Below are positions 36,970 through 45,986 of a stretch of 64,000 nt of DNA, piece by piece. This DNA comes from JBFMHP01 sp040752855 (GTDB lineage Bacteria; Pseudomonadota; Gammaproteobacteria; RBG-16-57-12), in the NCBI GenBank assembly GCA_040752855.1, contig JBFMHP010000012.1:62001-126000 (forward strand), written 5' to 3'. The notes under the pieces were generated by a model. That model had not been told where the DNA came from. It worked only from the letters and a program-made list of their open reading frames with translations, and made no database searches. The number at the start of each line of letters is the position of its first letter. Position 1 is the first letter of the stretch. The position numbers and the translations under genes are program-made.

Positions 36970-37638
36970 TTGAAGATCCTGGCAATCGATACCTCGACCG
37001 AGGTCTGTTCCGTCGCATTGAACCTCGACGGCGTGGTATATGAAGAATTCACGCGCGAGCCGCGCAAGCACTCGGACCTGGTGCTGGTGATGACCGACCG
37101 GCTGCTCAGCGCCGCTGGCCTGAAGGTGGCCGATCTCGACGCCATCGCCTTCGGCCGGGGTCCGGGGGGATTCACCGGCCTGCGCATCGCCGCCGGGGTG
37201 GCGCAGGGGCTGGCCTTCGGGGCGGATCTGCCGGTCATCCCGATCTCGACCTTGGCGGCACATGCGCAGGGCATACACCGCGAGTATGGCGCCGAGCGCG
37301 TCCTGATTGCCAATGATGCCGGGATGCAGGAGGTCTACTGGGGGGCGTTCCAGTGGGATGGCCGGACCATGATTGCTGCGGTCCCCGAGGCCGTCGGGCG
37401 GGCAGAGACCATCGTGGTGCCGCAGACCGTCCAGCCCTGGGTGGGCGCCGGCAGCGGCTGGCGGCACTATCGTGCGGTGCTGGAGGCGCGCATCGGCGCT
37501 GGTCTGGCCCAGTGCTATGCCGATAGCTTTCCCAGGGCCCATGACATCGCGGTCATGGCCGAGGCGCCGCTACGGGCGGGGCAGGCCGTGAGCGCGGAAC
37601 ATGCGGTTCCGGTGTATGTGCGGGATAATGTTGTCTAG
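36970..37638 (+). CDS. tsaB: tRNA t6A biosynthesis protein TsaB
   Basis: Partner and scaffold for TsaD in threonylcarbamoylation of adenosine 37 of tRNA. The 222-aa protein has ILAIDTSTEVCSVAL at the N-terminus, RKHSDLVLVMTDRLL, and GRGPGGFTGLRIAAGVAQGLAFG, all diagnostic. The start is TTG at 36970, with GAGGAG 7 nt upstream; no ATG fits. tsaE of the same complex occurs at 49669. A lipoprotein gene follows 37 bp downstream. Confidence 0.95.
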   Translation: MKILAIDTSTEVCSVALNLDGVVYEEFTREPRKHSDLVLVMTDRLLSAAGLKVADLDAIAFGRGPGGFTGLRIAAGVAQGLAFGADLPVIPISTLAAHAQGIHREYGAERVLIANDAGMQEVYWGAFQWDGRTMIAAVPEAVGRAETIVVPQTVQPWVGAGSGWRHYRAVLEARIGAGLAQCYADSFPRAHDIAVMAEAPLRAGQAVSAEHAVPVYVRDNVV

Positions 37639-37675
37639 ATCGGTCAGGGCAGTTTGGTAAGAGAAGGTGATTGAA

Positions 37676-38872
37676 TTGAAGTTTTTACGAAATCTCACGG
37701 GCGCGCAGGCACTCCTGGTCGGGCTGGGCGTCGCACTGCTGGCGGGTTGCGGTACTGCGATCAAGCATCAGTCGGACGAGGCCAAATTCGCCCCGCCCAT
37801 GACGGAGTTGGAGGTGCAGAGCCTAGTGTCCAACACCATCGAGCAGGACGTGCCCCAGCTTGCCAAGAAGAATTTCACCCGGTTGATCCTCAAGCGGATG
37901 GATTTCCGCAAGGCGAACATGCGGGAGTCCTTTTTCGGTTACACCGAATTGCCGCGCGCCAATCTGTCGCAGGCCAATCTGGAAGGGGCCGGGCTGCCGT
38001 ATGCCGACCTGACCTACGCCAACTTGCGCTCGGCCGTTCTGCGCGAGGCGATGCTGCGCCACGCCGACCTGAGCGGCGCGGACCTGAGCGGCGCGGACCT
38101 CACCGGCGCGGACCTCACCGGGGCGAAATTGGAGCGGGCGGTGCTGACCGGCGCCCAGCTCCAGGGGACCATCCTCAATCGCGCCGATCTGACCGGCGCG
38201 CTGATCAAGCAAGTCGCCTTCGAGGACGTGGCGTTGGTGGAGACCAATCTCTCCAAGGCCGTGTTTCAGGAGGTGGTGTTCAGCGGCGTGCGGATGGAGC
38301 GCACGCGGTTTGATGCGGCGGATCTGCGCGGTTTGCGGCTTTCCGGCGTCACGCTCGATGGCGTAAGCCTGGTCGGGGCGGACATGCGCGGCATGGACTT
38401 GACGCGCGCCAAATTAAATAAGGCCGATTTGTCCGGGGCGGACATGAGCGGCGCGCAGCTCGATCGCGCCGTCCTGATCGAGGCCAAGCTGGTGAATACC
38501 AAATTGCGCAAGGCCGTTCTGACGATCGCCAATTTCGAGGCCGCGGACCTGCGCGGCGCTAACCTGTTTGCCGTGGATGCGGGCCAAGCGGTGTTTTCCT
38601 ACGCCAACATGAAAGACACGGTGTGCAGCGAGGCGAATTTCAGCGGTGCGAACCTGACGCAAACCAGTCTTCAGCAGGCCGATCTGCGCCGGGCAAACTT
38701 CAGCAATGCGACCTTGATGCAAGCGGATTTTGCCAATGCCAAGCTCGATGATGCCGAGTTGCGCGGCAGCGACATGCGCGGCGCCAACGTCGATGGCGTC
38801 TCGCTGTCCCGGGTCAAAAATCTCGACACCGTTCAAGGCTTGGAAACCATTCGCAATTACCGGATGCGCTGA
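37676..38872 (+). CDS. Pentapeptide-repeat lipoprotein
   Basis: Envelope lipoprotein of about 398 aa. The signal peptide ends in lipobox LLAGC (Cys at about residue 25). From about residue 75 to 385 it is made of A(D/N)LXX-type pentapeptide repeats (ANLSQANLEGAGLPYADLTYANL, ADLSGADLSGADLTGADL), which fold as a right-handed quadrilateral beta-helix. The repeat register is interrupted near residues 185-215 (VVFSGVRMERTRF). Start: TTG 37676 has AAGG 8 nt upstream; the GTG at 37667 would overlap that site. Function unknown; a role in envelope protein interactions is possible. Confidence 0.88.
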   Translation: MKFLRNLTGAQALLVGLGVALLAGCGTAIKHQSDEAKFAPPMTELEVQSLVSNTIEQDVPQLAKKNFTRLILKRMDFRKANMRESFFGYTELPRANLSQANLEGAGLPYADLTYANLRSAVLREAMLRHADLSGADLSGADLTGADLTGAKLERAVLTGAQLQGTILNRADLTGALIKQVAFEDVALVETNLSKAVFQEVVFSGVRMERTRFDAADLRGLRLSGVTLDGVSLVGADMRGMDLTRAKLNKADLSGADMSGAQLDRAVLIEAKLVNTKLRKAVLTIANFEAADLRGANLFAVDAGQAVFSYANMKDTVCSEANFSGANLTQTSLQQADLRRANFSNATLMQADFANAKLDDAELRGSDMRGANVDGVSLSRVKNLDTVQGLETIRNYRMR

Positions 38873-38894
38873 TGTGTGCTGATGGATTGATGCA

Positions 38895-39215
38895 ATGAAG
38901 ATTTCTTCCGCTCTGATCCCGTTTCATCCGCGTGCTCCGGCCCTTCGGCCGGACGCCGAGCGCATGGAGCGGGAAGATCGCCGGATCGCGGGAGGCCGTC
39001 AGGAGGCCGCGCGGCCGCAGCCGCGCACGGCCGCGGATCAGCTGGATCTTGCCAGCGAACGTCAAAGAAAGCGCGAGGAGTTTCTGCATGCAGCGCGCAT
39101 GAACGAGGGCTTGTCCTTCACCGCACGGCAGGCGCTGGGAGAATATCGCAAGACTTCATTGAATGAAGAACAGGCGGAGCTGAGAGAGTTGTTGGGCGTG
39201 GATGTGTTTGTTTGA
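38895..39215 (+). CDS. Conserved hypothetical protein, 106 aa
   Basis: Small, highly charged protein without signal peptide or membrane segment. The N-terminus (SSALIPFHPRAPALRPDAER) is proline-rich, the middle is A/R/Q-rich and probably disordered, and the C-terminus LSFTARQALGEYRKTSLNEEQAELRELLGVDVFV looks like the conserved part. I recognise the C-terminal pattern only as that of uncharacterised gammaproteobacterial proteins. The gene lies 22 bp after the pentapeptide-repeat gene and may share its transcript, which ends at the terminator at 39265-39294. Confidence 0.65.
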   Translation: MKISSALIPFHPRAPALRPDAERMEREDRRIAGGRQEAARPQPRTAADQLDLASERQRKREEFLHAARMNEGLSFTARQALGEYRKTSLNEEQAELRELLGVDVFV

Positions 39216-39264
39216 CGCTTGCCATCCGGCATCGATCAAGCGTCGCCGGGCGAATGCTGGCAGG

Positions 39265-39294
39265 AAAAAAACGGCGGCTCGTGAGCCGCCGGTT
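39265..39294. terminator. Bidirectional intrinsic terminator
   Basis: CGGCGGCTC-GT-GAGCCGCCG (39272-39291) has a 9-bp stem with A7 on the left and TTTG on the right, so it can serve both the plus-strand 106-aa gene and the convergent outer-membrane gene. Confidence 0.85.
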
Positions 39295-39322
39295 TGTTAT
39301 CAGGACTTAGGGAAAGCTCTCA

Positions 39323-40042
39323 CTAGAAACGGAAGCCGAGCTTGGCGCTGTAAGAAGCGAAATCCCCGGTCTTGTCGCCTTCCAAGGCGATGTTCATCAG
39401 GCCCATATTGAAGTTCAGACCGGCATACAGCTTGGTCTGGGAAAATGATTCCTTGCTCAGGCTGGGGCCGCTGGTGACGTTCGGATCGCTGGTGGTGCGC
39501 ACGGTGCCCACGCCGGCGTAGGGCGTCACCATGGCGAAGCCCTTGGAGATGGTCAGCTCCAGCCCCTTGGTGCTGAAGTCCAGGGTGTCGACCCCGTTCA
39601 GCGAGCTGAAGGTGCCGCGCACGGCCAGGGCCGGCATCGCCACACCGCCTTCCAGGATGCTATAGCGCAGCTCACCGCCGACAAGCTTGATGTTGGTGCT
39701 GGGCACCGAGGTGATGAAGGCCCCGATATCCAAGTTGAATGGCAGGCCGATGTGGGCGTGCAATTTGGGCACGATGATGCTGCTGGGGGCATCCCCACTG
39801 AATGCATTGTCAAAGAGGGTGCTGTCGTCGATCTCGGTGCTGCTGACCTCCAGGCCGAGATCGAAACCCGGCAGCCCCAGCGGTTCGGCGGGCGTTACCG
39901 CCTTATAGCTCAACGCCGCGGCGAGGTTTTTCGAGACCTTTTCGAACTCGCCCTGGGCGAGTCCCGTGATGTCCAGGTCCGCCGCCAGCGCAGGTTGCGC
40001 GAGTACGAGGGCGGCGAGGGGGGCGAGACGGCGTAATTTCAT
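39323..40042 (-). CDS. Putative outer-membrane beta-barrel protein
   Basis: Exported protein of 239 aa with signal peptide MKLRRLAPLAALVLAQPALA. Alternating hydrophobic strands, many Gly and aromatic residues and the terminal AKLGFRF, with a final Phe, indicate a beta-barrel in the outer membrane. Segments such as LPFNLDIGAFITSVPSTNIKLVGGELRYSIL and GFAMVTPYAGVGTVRTTSDP resemble the DUF6588-type barrels, but I am not certain of the family. ATG at 40042 follows AGGAG. It is convergent with the 106-aa gene and shares its terminator. Confidence 0.75.
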   Translation of the reverse strand: MKLRRLAPLAALVLAQPALAADLDITGLAQGEFEKVSKNLAAALSYKAVTPAEPLGLPGFDLGLEVSSTEIDDSTLFDNAFSGDAPSSIIVPKLHAHIGLPFNLDIGAFITSVPSTNIKLVGGELRYSILEGGVAMPALAVRGTFSSLNGVDTLDFSTKGLELTISKGFAMVTPYAGVGTVRTTSDPNVTSGPSLSKESFSQTKLYAGLNFNMGLMNIALEGDKTGDFASYSAKLGFRF

Positions 40043-40091
40043 GATTATTCTCCTGATCTTGTTGAGTGAACCCACTATCTATCGGCCGTTC

Positions 40092-41102
40092 TCAGCTTTC
40101 CGTGAGCGATTCCACAATTCGATAATAGCTATCCAGGCGCTGGCGGGTGATTTCTCCGGACTCCACTGCCGCTCGCAGGGCGCAGCCTGGCTCCTGGCGG
40201 TGCTGGCAATTGCGGAATTTGCACTGTGGCAGAAAGGGCCGGAATTCGACAAAGCCCTCGGCGACCTGCTCGGCGCTGATGCCCCAGAGCCCGAATTCGC
40301 GGATGCCGGGTGAATCGATGAGGTCCCCGCCGTGATCGAGGTGATAAAGCACGGCGGTGGTGGTGGTGTGCGTGCCCTTGCCGGTGGCCTCGGACAGTTC
40401 CCCGATGCGAATCTCCTGGTGTGGCAACAGCGCTTTCACCAGTGATGATTTGCCGACGCCCGAGTGGCCGACGAAGATGCTGGTGTGATCCTTGAGCTGC
40501 GCGATCAGTTCATCCAGCCCATGGCGCGCCACAACGCTGGTGTAGATCAGGCGATAACCGATGTTTTGGTAGAGGGCGAGTTGCGCCTCGACCTCGGCGC
40601 GCTGCGTTGGGGTGAGCAGATCGGTCTTGTTGACGATGATCATCGGCGTGATCTTGGTGGCCTCGGCCGCCACCAGATACCGATCGATCAGGCCGGTGCT
40701 CAATTCGGGCTGGGTGGCGCAGACGATCAGGATCTGATCGATGTTGGCGGCGATGGTCTTCATCCGCTGCTGAAAGTCCGGCCGGCACAGCACGCTTTTG
40801 CGCGGCACCTGCGCGACTACCACGCCAGTGCCGTCCGGCGCCGCCTGCCAGATCACGCGGTCGCCGCAGACCAGATCATGTAGGTGTTGGCGGATCTGGC
40901 AGCGATAGACCTGGCCGTCGCTGCCTTCCACATCCACGGTCTTGCCATAGCGCGAGACCACCAGTCCTTCCTGCTCCTCGCCGAGCGGGCCGAGTTCGTC
41001 CTCGCTCAACATGGACTGCTTGTCCTGCGCCCGCGCCAGCCGGTCGGCCTGAAGCTTGTCCACGTGACGGCGCTGGCGTGTGCTGAGTCTGCGGCGGCTC
41101 AT
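40092..41102 (-). CDS. rsgA: Ribosome small-subunit-dependent GTPase RsgA
   Basis: Circularly permuted GTPase that matures and checks the 30S subunit. The 336-aa protein has an N-terminal OB fold, G4 IIVNKTDLL before G1 FVGHSGVGKSSLVKAL and G3 DSPGIREFGL (permuted order), and the C-terminal zinc site C-x4-C-x-H-x5-C (PQCKFRNCQHRQEPGC). The basic N-terminus (SRRRLSTRQRRHVDKLQ) binds rRNA. It lies upstream of an M48 protease gene and orn, close to the rsgA-orn order of many gammaproteobacteria. Confidence 0.95.
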   Translation of the reverse strand: MSRRRLSTRQRRHVDKLQADRLARAQDKQSMLSEDELGPLGEEQEGLVVSRYGKTVDVEGSDGQVYRCQIRQHLHDLVCGDRVIWQAAPDGTGVVVAQVPRKSVLCRPDFQQRMKTIAANIDQILIVCATQPELSTGLIDRYLVAAEATKITPMIIVNKTDLLTPTQRAEVEAQLALYQNIGYRLIYTSVVARHGLDELIAQLKDHTSIFVGHSGVGKSSLVKALLPHQEIRIGELSEATGKGTHTTTTAVLYHLDHGGDLIDSPGIREFGLWGISAEQVAEGFVEFRPFLPQCKFRNCQHRQEPGCALRAAVESGEITRQRLDSYYRIVESLTES

Positions 41103-41109
41103 AGCGCGT

Positions 41110-42387
41110 CTATGATTTCACATCCGCCAACGGTGGGGCTGCAGACTGTGTCAGTCGCTGCAAATGGGCGATGCGCACCGGCGCCGGCGGGTGGGAATCA
41201 TGAAAGCCGGAGTAGAGCGGGTCGGGCGTGAGGGTGCTGGCGTTGTCCTTGTAGAGTTTGACCAATGCGGAGATCAGGTGCGCGGCGGCGCTTTGATCGG
41301 CGGCGAAGGCATCGGCCTCGAATTCGTGCTTGCGCGAGAGCAGGGACATCACCGGGCTCAGGAAGAAGGTAAATACCGGGGCGGCCAGCATGAACAGCAT
41401 CAGCGCCGTGTGGAGCGACGGTGTGGAGATACCCAGGCCTTGATAGAACCACTCCTGTTCCATCAACCAGCCGAGCAGGCCCAGCGCGCAGAGTGAGGTG
41501 GCCGCCATGATGATCATGCGCTTGAGCACGTGGCGGTGCTTGAAATGCCCCAGTTCATGGGCCAGCACGGCCTCGGTCTCGTCATGCGTGAGCGAGCCGA
41601 GCAGGGTATCGAAGAATACGATGCGCTTGTTGCTGCCCAGGCCGGTGAAATAGGCGTTGCCGTGGCTGGAGCGGCGCGAGCCGTCCATCACGAAGATGCC
41701 GTTGCTCTTGAAGCCGCAGCGGGCGAGCAGCGCTTCGATGCGCCGGCGCAAGGTTTCGTCTTCCAGCGGCTGGAACTTGTTGAACAGCGGCGCGATCACG
41801 GCCGGATAGGCCCAGAGCATCAGCAGCGAGAACCCCATCCACACGATCCAGACGAACAGCCACCACATTGAACCGGCATTGCCCATCAACCACAACACCG
41901 CGTAGAGCAGCGGTATGCCGATGATCAATGAAAGCAGGACTTGCTTGAGCAGGTCGCCGAAGAACAGCGCCGGGGTGGAGCGGTTGAAGCCGAAATCCTG
42001 TTCGATCTTGAAGGTGCGGTAGATGGAAAACGGCAGATCGATCACCATCATGAGCACGCTCACGCTCAGGATGAAGCCCACCCCGGTCGCAATCGGGTCC
42101 CACTCGAGCGCGGTCCACATGCGATCCAGCGAGTCCAGGCCGCCGCCAAGGGTCCAGAGCAGCAACAGTGCCGCGCCGTAGAGCAATTCCTTGACGCCCA
42201 GGCGGGTCTTGGCCGTGGTGTAATCGGCGGCCTTCTGGTGGGCCTCCAGGCTGATCAGCCCGGCAAAGGCCTCCGGCACCCGGGCGCGATGCTGCTGGAT
42301 ATGGCGGATGTGGCGGCGGTCCAGCCACAGCTGGGTGAGGACGGAGACGGTTAAAAAAATCAAGAAAACGTAGGTAAATCCGTTCAT
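41110..42387 (-). CDS. M48-family zinc metallopeptidase (CAAX-protease-like)
   Basis: Integral-membrane protease of about 425 aa. The zinc site is AVLAHELGHFKHRH (HExxH near residue 277) with the third ligand in KHEFEADAFAAD. Several membrane segments flank it, and an N-terminal M48 family region (RVPEAFAGLISLEAHQKAADYTTAKTRLG) marks the STE24/CAAX prenyl-protease-1-like subgroup. In bacteria such enzymes probably act in membrane protein quality control. ATG at 42387; the frame starts with a TTG three codons earlier. The gap to rsgA is 7 bp, so the two are probably co-transcribed. Confidence 0.93.
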   Translation of the reverse strand: MNGFTYVFLIFLTVSVLTQLWLDRRHIRHIQQHRARVPEAFAGLISLEAHQKAADYTTAKTRLGVKELLYGAALLLLWTLGGGLDSLDRMWTALEWDPIATGVGFILSVSVLMMVIDLPFSIYRTFKIEQDFGFNRSTPALFFGDLLKQVLLSLIIGIPLLYAVLWLMGNAGSMWWLFVWIVWMGFSLLMLWAYPAVIAPLFNKFQPLEDETLRRRIEALLARCGFKSNGIFVMDGSRRSSHGNAYFTGLGSNKRIVFFDTLLGSLTHDETEAVLAHELGHFKHRHVLKRMIIMAATSLCALGLLGWLMEQEWFYQGLGISTPSLHTALMLFMLAAPVFTFFLSPVMSLLSRKHEFEADAFAADQSAAAHLISALVKLYKDNASTLTPDPLYSGFHDSHPPAPVRIAHLQRLTQSAAPPLADVKS

Positions 42388-42489
42388 ATCATTCAAGTCG
42401 CGTTGCTCTGTGGATTTGTGATGGGTCTCGCAGACTAGCCTTTGTTAGAATGGCTGGCAAGAAATTCAAATTATAGGGAAAAATCGTTC

Positions 42490-43050
42490 ATGTCTAAACA
42501 CGAATTCAATCTGATCTGGATCGACCTGGAGATGACCGGCCTCGATCCCGACCGGGACCAGATCATCGAGATCGCCACCATCGTCACCGACAGCCAATTG
42601 AACATCCTGGCCGAAGGGCCGGTGCTGGCCATCCATCAGCCGGATGCGGTACTCGACGCCATGGATGACTGGAACAAGAACACGCACGGCAAATCCGGCC
42701 TGATCGACCGCATCAAGGCCAGCCCCCACTCCATGGCCCAGGCCGAACAACTGACCCTGGAATTCCTCCAGCAATACGTGCCCGAGCGCGCCTCCCCGAT
42801 CTGCGGCAATTCCATCTGCCAGGACCGCCGCTTTCTCTATCGCCACATGCCCAAGCTCGAGGCCTATTTCCACTATCGCAACCTGGACGTGAGCACCTTG
42901 AAGGAGTTGGCGCGCCGCTGGGCGCCGGAGCTCTACAAGGGCTTCAACAAGAAGGGCACGCATCTGGCGCTCGACGACATCCGCGAGTCCATCGACGAGA
43001 TGCGATATTACCGGGAGCATTTCATCCGGGTGCCGGGAACTGCATCTTGA
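42490..43050 (+). CDS. orn: Oligoribonuclease
   Basis: Cytoplasmic 3'-5' exoribonuclease that degrades short oligonucleotides, including pGpG from c-di-GMP breakdown, so it completes the pathway of HD-GYP enzymes such as that encoded at 32932. The 186-aa protein carries the DEDDh residues: IWIDLEMTGLDPDRDQIIEIA, SICQDRRFL and THLALDDIRESIDEM. ATG 42490 (MSKHEFNL) is the family start, with AGGGA upstream. It is divergent from the M48 gene. Confidence 0.96.
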   Translation: MSKHEFNLIWIDLEMTGLDPDRDQIIEIATIVTDSQLNILAEGPVLAIHQPDAVLDAMDDWNKNTHGKSGLIDRIKASPHSMAQAEQLTLEFLQQYVPERASPICGNSICQDRRFLYRHMPKLEAYFHYRNLDVSTLKELARRWAPELYKGFNKKGTHLALDDIRESIDEMRYYREHFIRVPGTAS

Positions 43051-43063
43051 GCCAGCAATTCCG

Positions 43064-43159
43064 GTAGGATGCGGTGAGGCACGAACCGCGTCGATCGTGA
43101 AAGGGATTTTGTGGGGCAGAACACGAATGATGCGGTTCACGTAGTTCACCGCATCCTAC
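43064..43159. repeat. Palindromic repeat with GTAGGATGCGGTGA ends, copy 2
   Basis: GTAGGATGCGGTGA (43064-43077) and its reverse complement (43146-43159) bound a 96-bp element that contains further inverted pieces (ACGAACCGCGT, AATGATGCGGTTCAC). It shares both ends with the element at 1211-1281. It lies between orn and a convergent membrane-protein gene. Confidence 0.75.
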
Positions 43160-43177
43160 GGATTGTGAATCCAAGGA

Positions 43178-44119
43178 TCATTTTTTCCAGCTTTGTTTCA
43201 ACAACACCTCGGCGCGCGCGCCGAGGAATACATACACCCCGAGCCCGATCAGCAACCCCACCGCCGCCAGCATCATCCACGCGGCCTCCACCAGCAGCTT
43301 GGCGTCGCCCAGCGCGGATTTGAAGATTAGCAGCAGCGACTCGATCGACACCGCGATCAGAATGGCTGCGATGAAGCGCGTGATGGTCCGCCGTGTGGAA
43401 CTGTGGCGGAAGATGTCCTTATGCATCAGTACCTCTTCTTCCAGCGTCGTCTTGCCCAGATCGAAGATCGCCAAGGCGAGCGTCAAATAGATGATGATGC
43501 TGAAGGGCGCGTAATGACCCATCTTGCCGTTGTCGAGCGCCGTGAGGAATTCGCTGAAGGCTAGATAGAGCAGGCTGACCAGCACGCCGAGCAGACCGAC
43601 CACGATGGTGATGTAAATCACCTTGAAAACACTCTGAAAGCGTCGCCGCGCAGTATCGCCCATCAGATATTCGATGGCGTGGATGAGATTGATGTCGAGC
43701 ACCACATAGCCAAGGATCACGCCATCGTTGTCGCGGATGCAGGTGGCGGCGGATAAACAGATATTACCGCTGGCATTGCTGAAATAGGGATCGGTGACCA
43801 CCGCCTGGCGGGTGTCTTTGGCGAGCAGAAAATACGGCCGTTGACTGCGGTCTTTCCCCTTGCCATCGAGAATCTTTACCCGTCCGCCCGCGTTCATGAC
43901 GTTGCCGCTGTCCTGCTCACCGTCGGGGGTCAGCGTGAATGCCATGTCGATGAAGGGATAGTGCTTGATCAGGCTTTGCAGGATCAATGAAAGCTCCGCA
44001 TCATCGTGCAACAGGCGCTTGCGCGCGATGCCGGTGACGATGGAGGCGAGTAATTCGCGGATCGAGTCGCCGTATTCGTGATATCGCTCGATGGCGCTGA
44101 TATAACTCATCGTAGACAT
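43178..44119 (-). CDS. PDC-sensor-like membrane protein
   Basis: Protein of 313 aa. The N-terminal 155 residues look like a PDC/Cache sensor (LILQSLIKHYPFIDMAFTLTPDGEQDSGNV, RSQRPYFLLAKDTRQAVVTDPYFSNASGNICLSAA, DNDGVILGYVVLDINL). Four membrane segments follow (about 170-190, 208-228, 250-270, 280-302). No kinase, cyclase or methyl-accepting domain is present, and the sensor precedes rather than sits between membrane segments, so the output is unknown. ATG 44119 follows GAAGG. It is divergent from ybiT. Confidence 0.75.
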   Translation of the reverse strand: MSTMSYISAIERYHEYGDSIRELLASIVTGIARKRLLHDDAELSLILQSLIKHYPFIDMAFTLTPDGEQDSGNVMNAGGRVKILDGKGKDRSQRPYFLLAKDTRQAVVTDPYFSNASGNICLSAATCIRDNDGVILGYVVLDINLIHAIEYLMGDTARRRFQSVFKVIYITIVVGLLGVLVSLLYLAFSEFLTALDNGKMGHYAPFSIIIYLTLALAIFDLGKTTLEEEVLMHKDIFRHSSTRRTITRFIAAILIAVSIESLLLIFKSALGDAKLLVEAAWMMLAAVGLLIGLGVYVFLGARAEVLLKQSWKK

Positions 44120-44321
44120 GTGTCTGCCTTCAGTTATGAATGTCTTGGTTTATTGCATAAAGCATTCCACCGATCGGTGGGACCGTGAAAACATGGGCAG
44201 CATAGCGGATGCATGTTGCAATGCCATGACATGCCGCACTGTTTTCATGCAGGCCGGCGTGCCGCGTGCCTGTTATCGGGGCAATAGAACTGGAAGAAAC
44301 CGCCCGCCCGGCGGGGATCTG

Positions 44322-44330
44322 TGCGATAAT
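44322..44330 (+). promoter_or_regulatory. Extended -10 promoter candidate of ybiT
   Basis: TGCGATAAT is an extended -10 (TGn plus GATAAT), 33 bp upstream of the ybiT GTG start. No -35 match is visible at the usual distance, so this is a weak call. Confidence 0.35.
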
Positions 44331-44363
44331 GCGCCCCTTTTTACCAGTTGCAGGACTCCCTTC

Positions 44364-45959
44364 GTGATCACCACAGCCAATATCACCATGCGGTTTGGCG
44401 CCAAGCCGCTTTTTGAAAACATCTCCGTCAAGTTTGGCGGCGGCAACCGTTATGGCCTGATCGGCGCCAACGGCTGTGGCAAGTCGACCTTCATGAAGAT
44501 TCTCGGGGGCGATCTGGCGCCGACCTCGGGCAATGTCGCGGTTGATATCAATCAGCGTATCGGCAAGCTGCGCCAGGACCAGTTCGCCTATGAGCAGCAC
44601 ACGCCGATCGATACCGTGATCATGGGGCATGCCGATCTGTGGCGCGTGAAGCAGGAGCGCGACCGCATCTATTCCCAAGCGGAGATGAGCGAAGAAGACG
44701 GGATGCGCGTGGCGGAGCTGGAGGTGGAGTTTGCCGAGCTCGATGGCTACACCGCGGAGTCGCGCGCCGGCGAGCTGCTGATCGGTGTGGGCATCCCGGT
44801 CGAACAGCACTTCGGCCTGATGAGCGCCATCGCGCCCGGCTGGAAGCTGCGCGTGCTGCTCGCCCAGGCGCTGTTCGCCGATCCCGACATCATGCTGCTG
44901 GACGAACCGACCAACAACCTCGACATCAACACCATCCGCTGGCTGGAGACGGTGCTCAACGAGCGCAGCAGCACCATGATCATCATCTCCCATGATCGTC
45001 ATTTTTTGAACAGCGTCTGCACCCACATGGCCGACCTCGATTATGGTGAACTGCGCGTGTATACCGGCAACTACGATGATTACATGATCGCCGCCACCCA
45101 GGCGCGCGAACGTCTGCTGTCGGACAACGCCAAGAAGAAGGCGCAGATCGCGGAGCTGCAGAGCTTCGTCAGCCGTTTCTCGGCCAATGCATCCAAGGCC
45201 AAGCAGGCCTCCTCACGCGCGCGCCAGATCGACAAGATCCAGCTGGAAGAGGTCAAGCCGTCGAGCCGCAACAATCCCTACATCCGTTTTGATCAGGATA
45301 AAAAGCTATATCGTCTCGCCCTGGAAGTGGAGGGCTTGAGCAAGGTCTATGATGACAAGCCGCTGTTCAAACATCTCAGCATGCTGATCGAGGTGGGGGA
45401 ACGTGTGGCCATCATCGGCCCCAACGGCATCGGCAAAACCACATTGCTGCGCTGCCTGGTCGGTGACAACATGCAATCGAGCGGCGGTGTGGTGAAGTGG
45501 TCGGAGAACTGCAACATCGGCTACTTCGCCCAGGACCACGCCGCCGAGTTTGCGGCCAATCTCACGCTCTTCGAATGGATGAGCCAGTGGCGCCGCCCGG
45601 GTGATGACGACATGGCGATTCGCGGTGTGCTAGGCCGGCTGCTGTTCTCCTCCGATGAGATCAACAAGTCAGTCAAGGTGCTCTCGGGCGGCGAACAAGG
45701 GCGCATGCTGTTCGGCAAGCTGATGCTGCAACGCCCCAACATCCTGGTGATGGACGAACCGACCAACCATCTCGATATGGAGTCGATTGAATCGCTCAAC
45801 CTCGCGCTGGAAAACTACCCCGGCACGCTCATCTTCGTCAGTCATGACCGGGAGTTTGTGTCCTCGCTGGCAACCCGGATCATCGAGCTCACACCGTATG
45901 GCGTGATGAATTTCAGCGGCACGTATGAAGAGTATCTGCGTACTCAGGGGGTTGAATAA
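44364..45959 (+). CDS. ybiT: ABC-F family ATPase YbiT
   Basis: Cytoplasmic ribosome-associated ABC-F protein of 531 aa with two ABC domains: Walker A GANGCGKSTFM and GPNGIGKTTLL, Walker B IMLLDEPTNNLD and ILVMDEPTNHLD, and ISHDRHFLNS / VSHDREFVSS switch motifs. The inter-domain linker (AKKKAQIAELQSFVSRFSANASKAKQASSRARQIDKIQLEEV) is the P-site tRNA interaction motif region. The first signature is modified (APGWKLRVLLAQAL), as usual for YbiT. GTG 44364 follows AGGA with 8-nt spacing; the longer frame from 44118 lacks family similarity. rlmA follows 27 bp later. Confidence 0.93.
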   Translation: MITTANITMRFGAKPLFENISVKFGGGNRYGLIGANGCGKSTFMKILGGDLAPTSGNVAVDINQRIGKLRQDQFAYEQHTPIDTVIMGHADLWRVKQERDRIYSQAEMSEEDGMRVAELEVEFAELDGYTAESRAGELLIGVGIPVEQHFGLMSAIAPGWKLRVLLAQALFADPDIMLLDEPTNNLDINTIRWLETVLNERSSTMIIISHDRHFLNSVCTHMADLDYGELRVYTGNYDDYMIAATQARERLLSDNAKKKAQIAELQSFVSRFSANASKAKQASSRARQIDKIQLEEVKPSSRNNPYIRFDQDKKLYRLALEVEGLSKVYDDKPLFKHLSMLIEVGERVAIIGPNGIGKTTLLRCLVGDNMQSSGGVVKWSENCNIGYFAQDHAAEFAANLTLFEWMSQWRRPGDDDMAIRGVLGRLLFSSDEINKSVKVLSGGEQGRMLFGKLMLQRPNILVMDEPTNHLDMESIESLNLALENYPGTLIFVSHDREFVSSLATRIIELTPYGVMNFSGTYEEYLRTQGVE

Positions 45960-45986
45960 GACACTACCTTCACAGGCGAACGTCTC

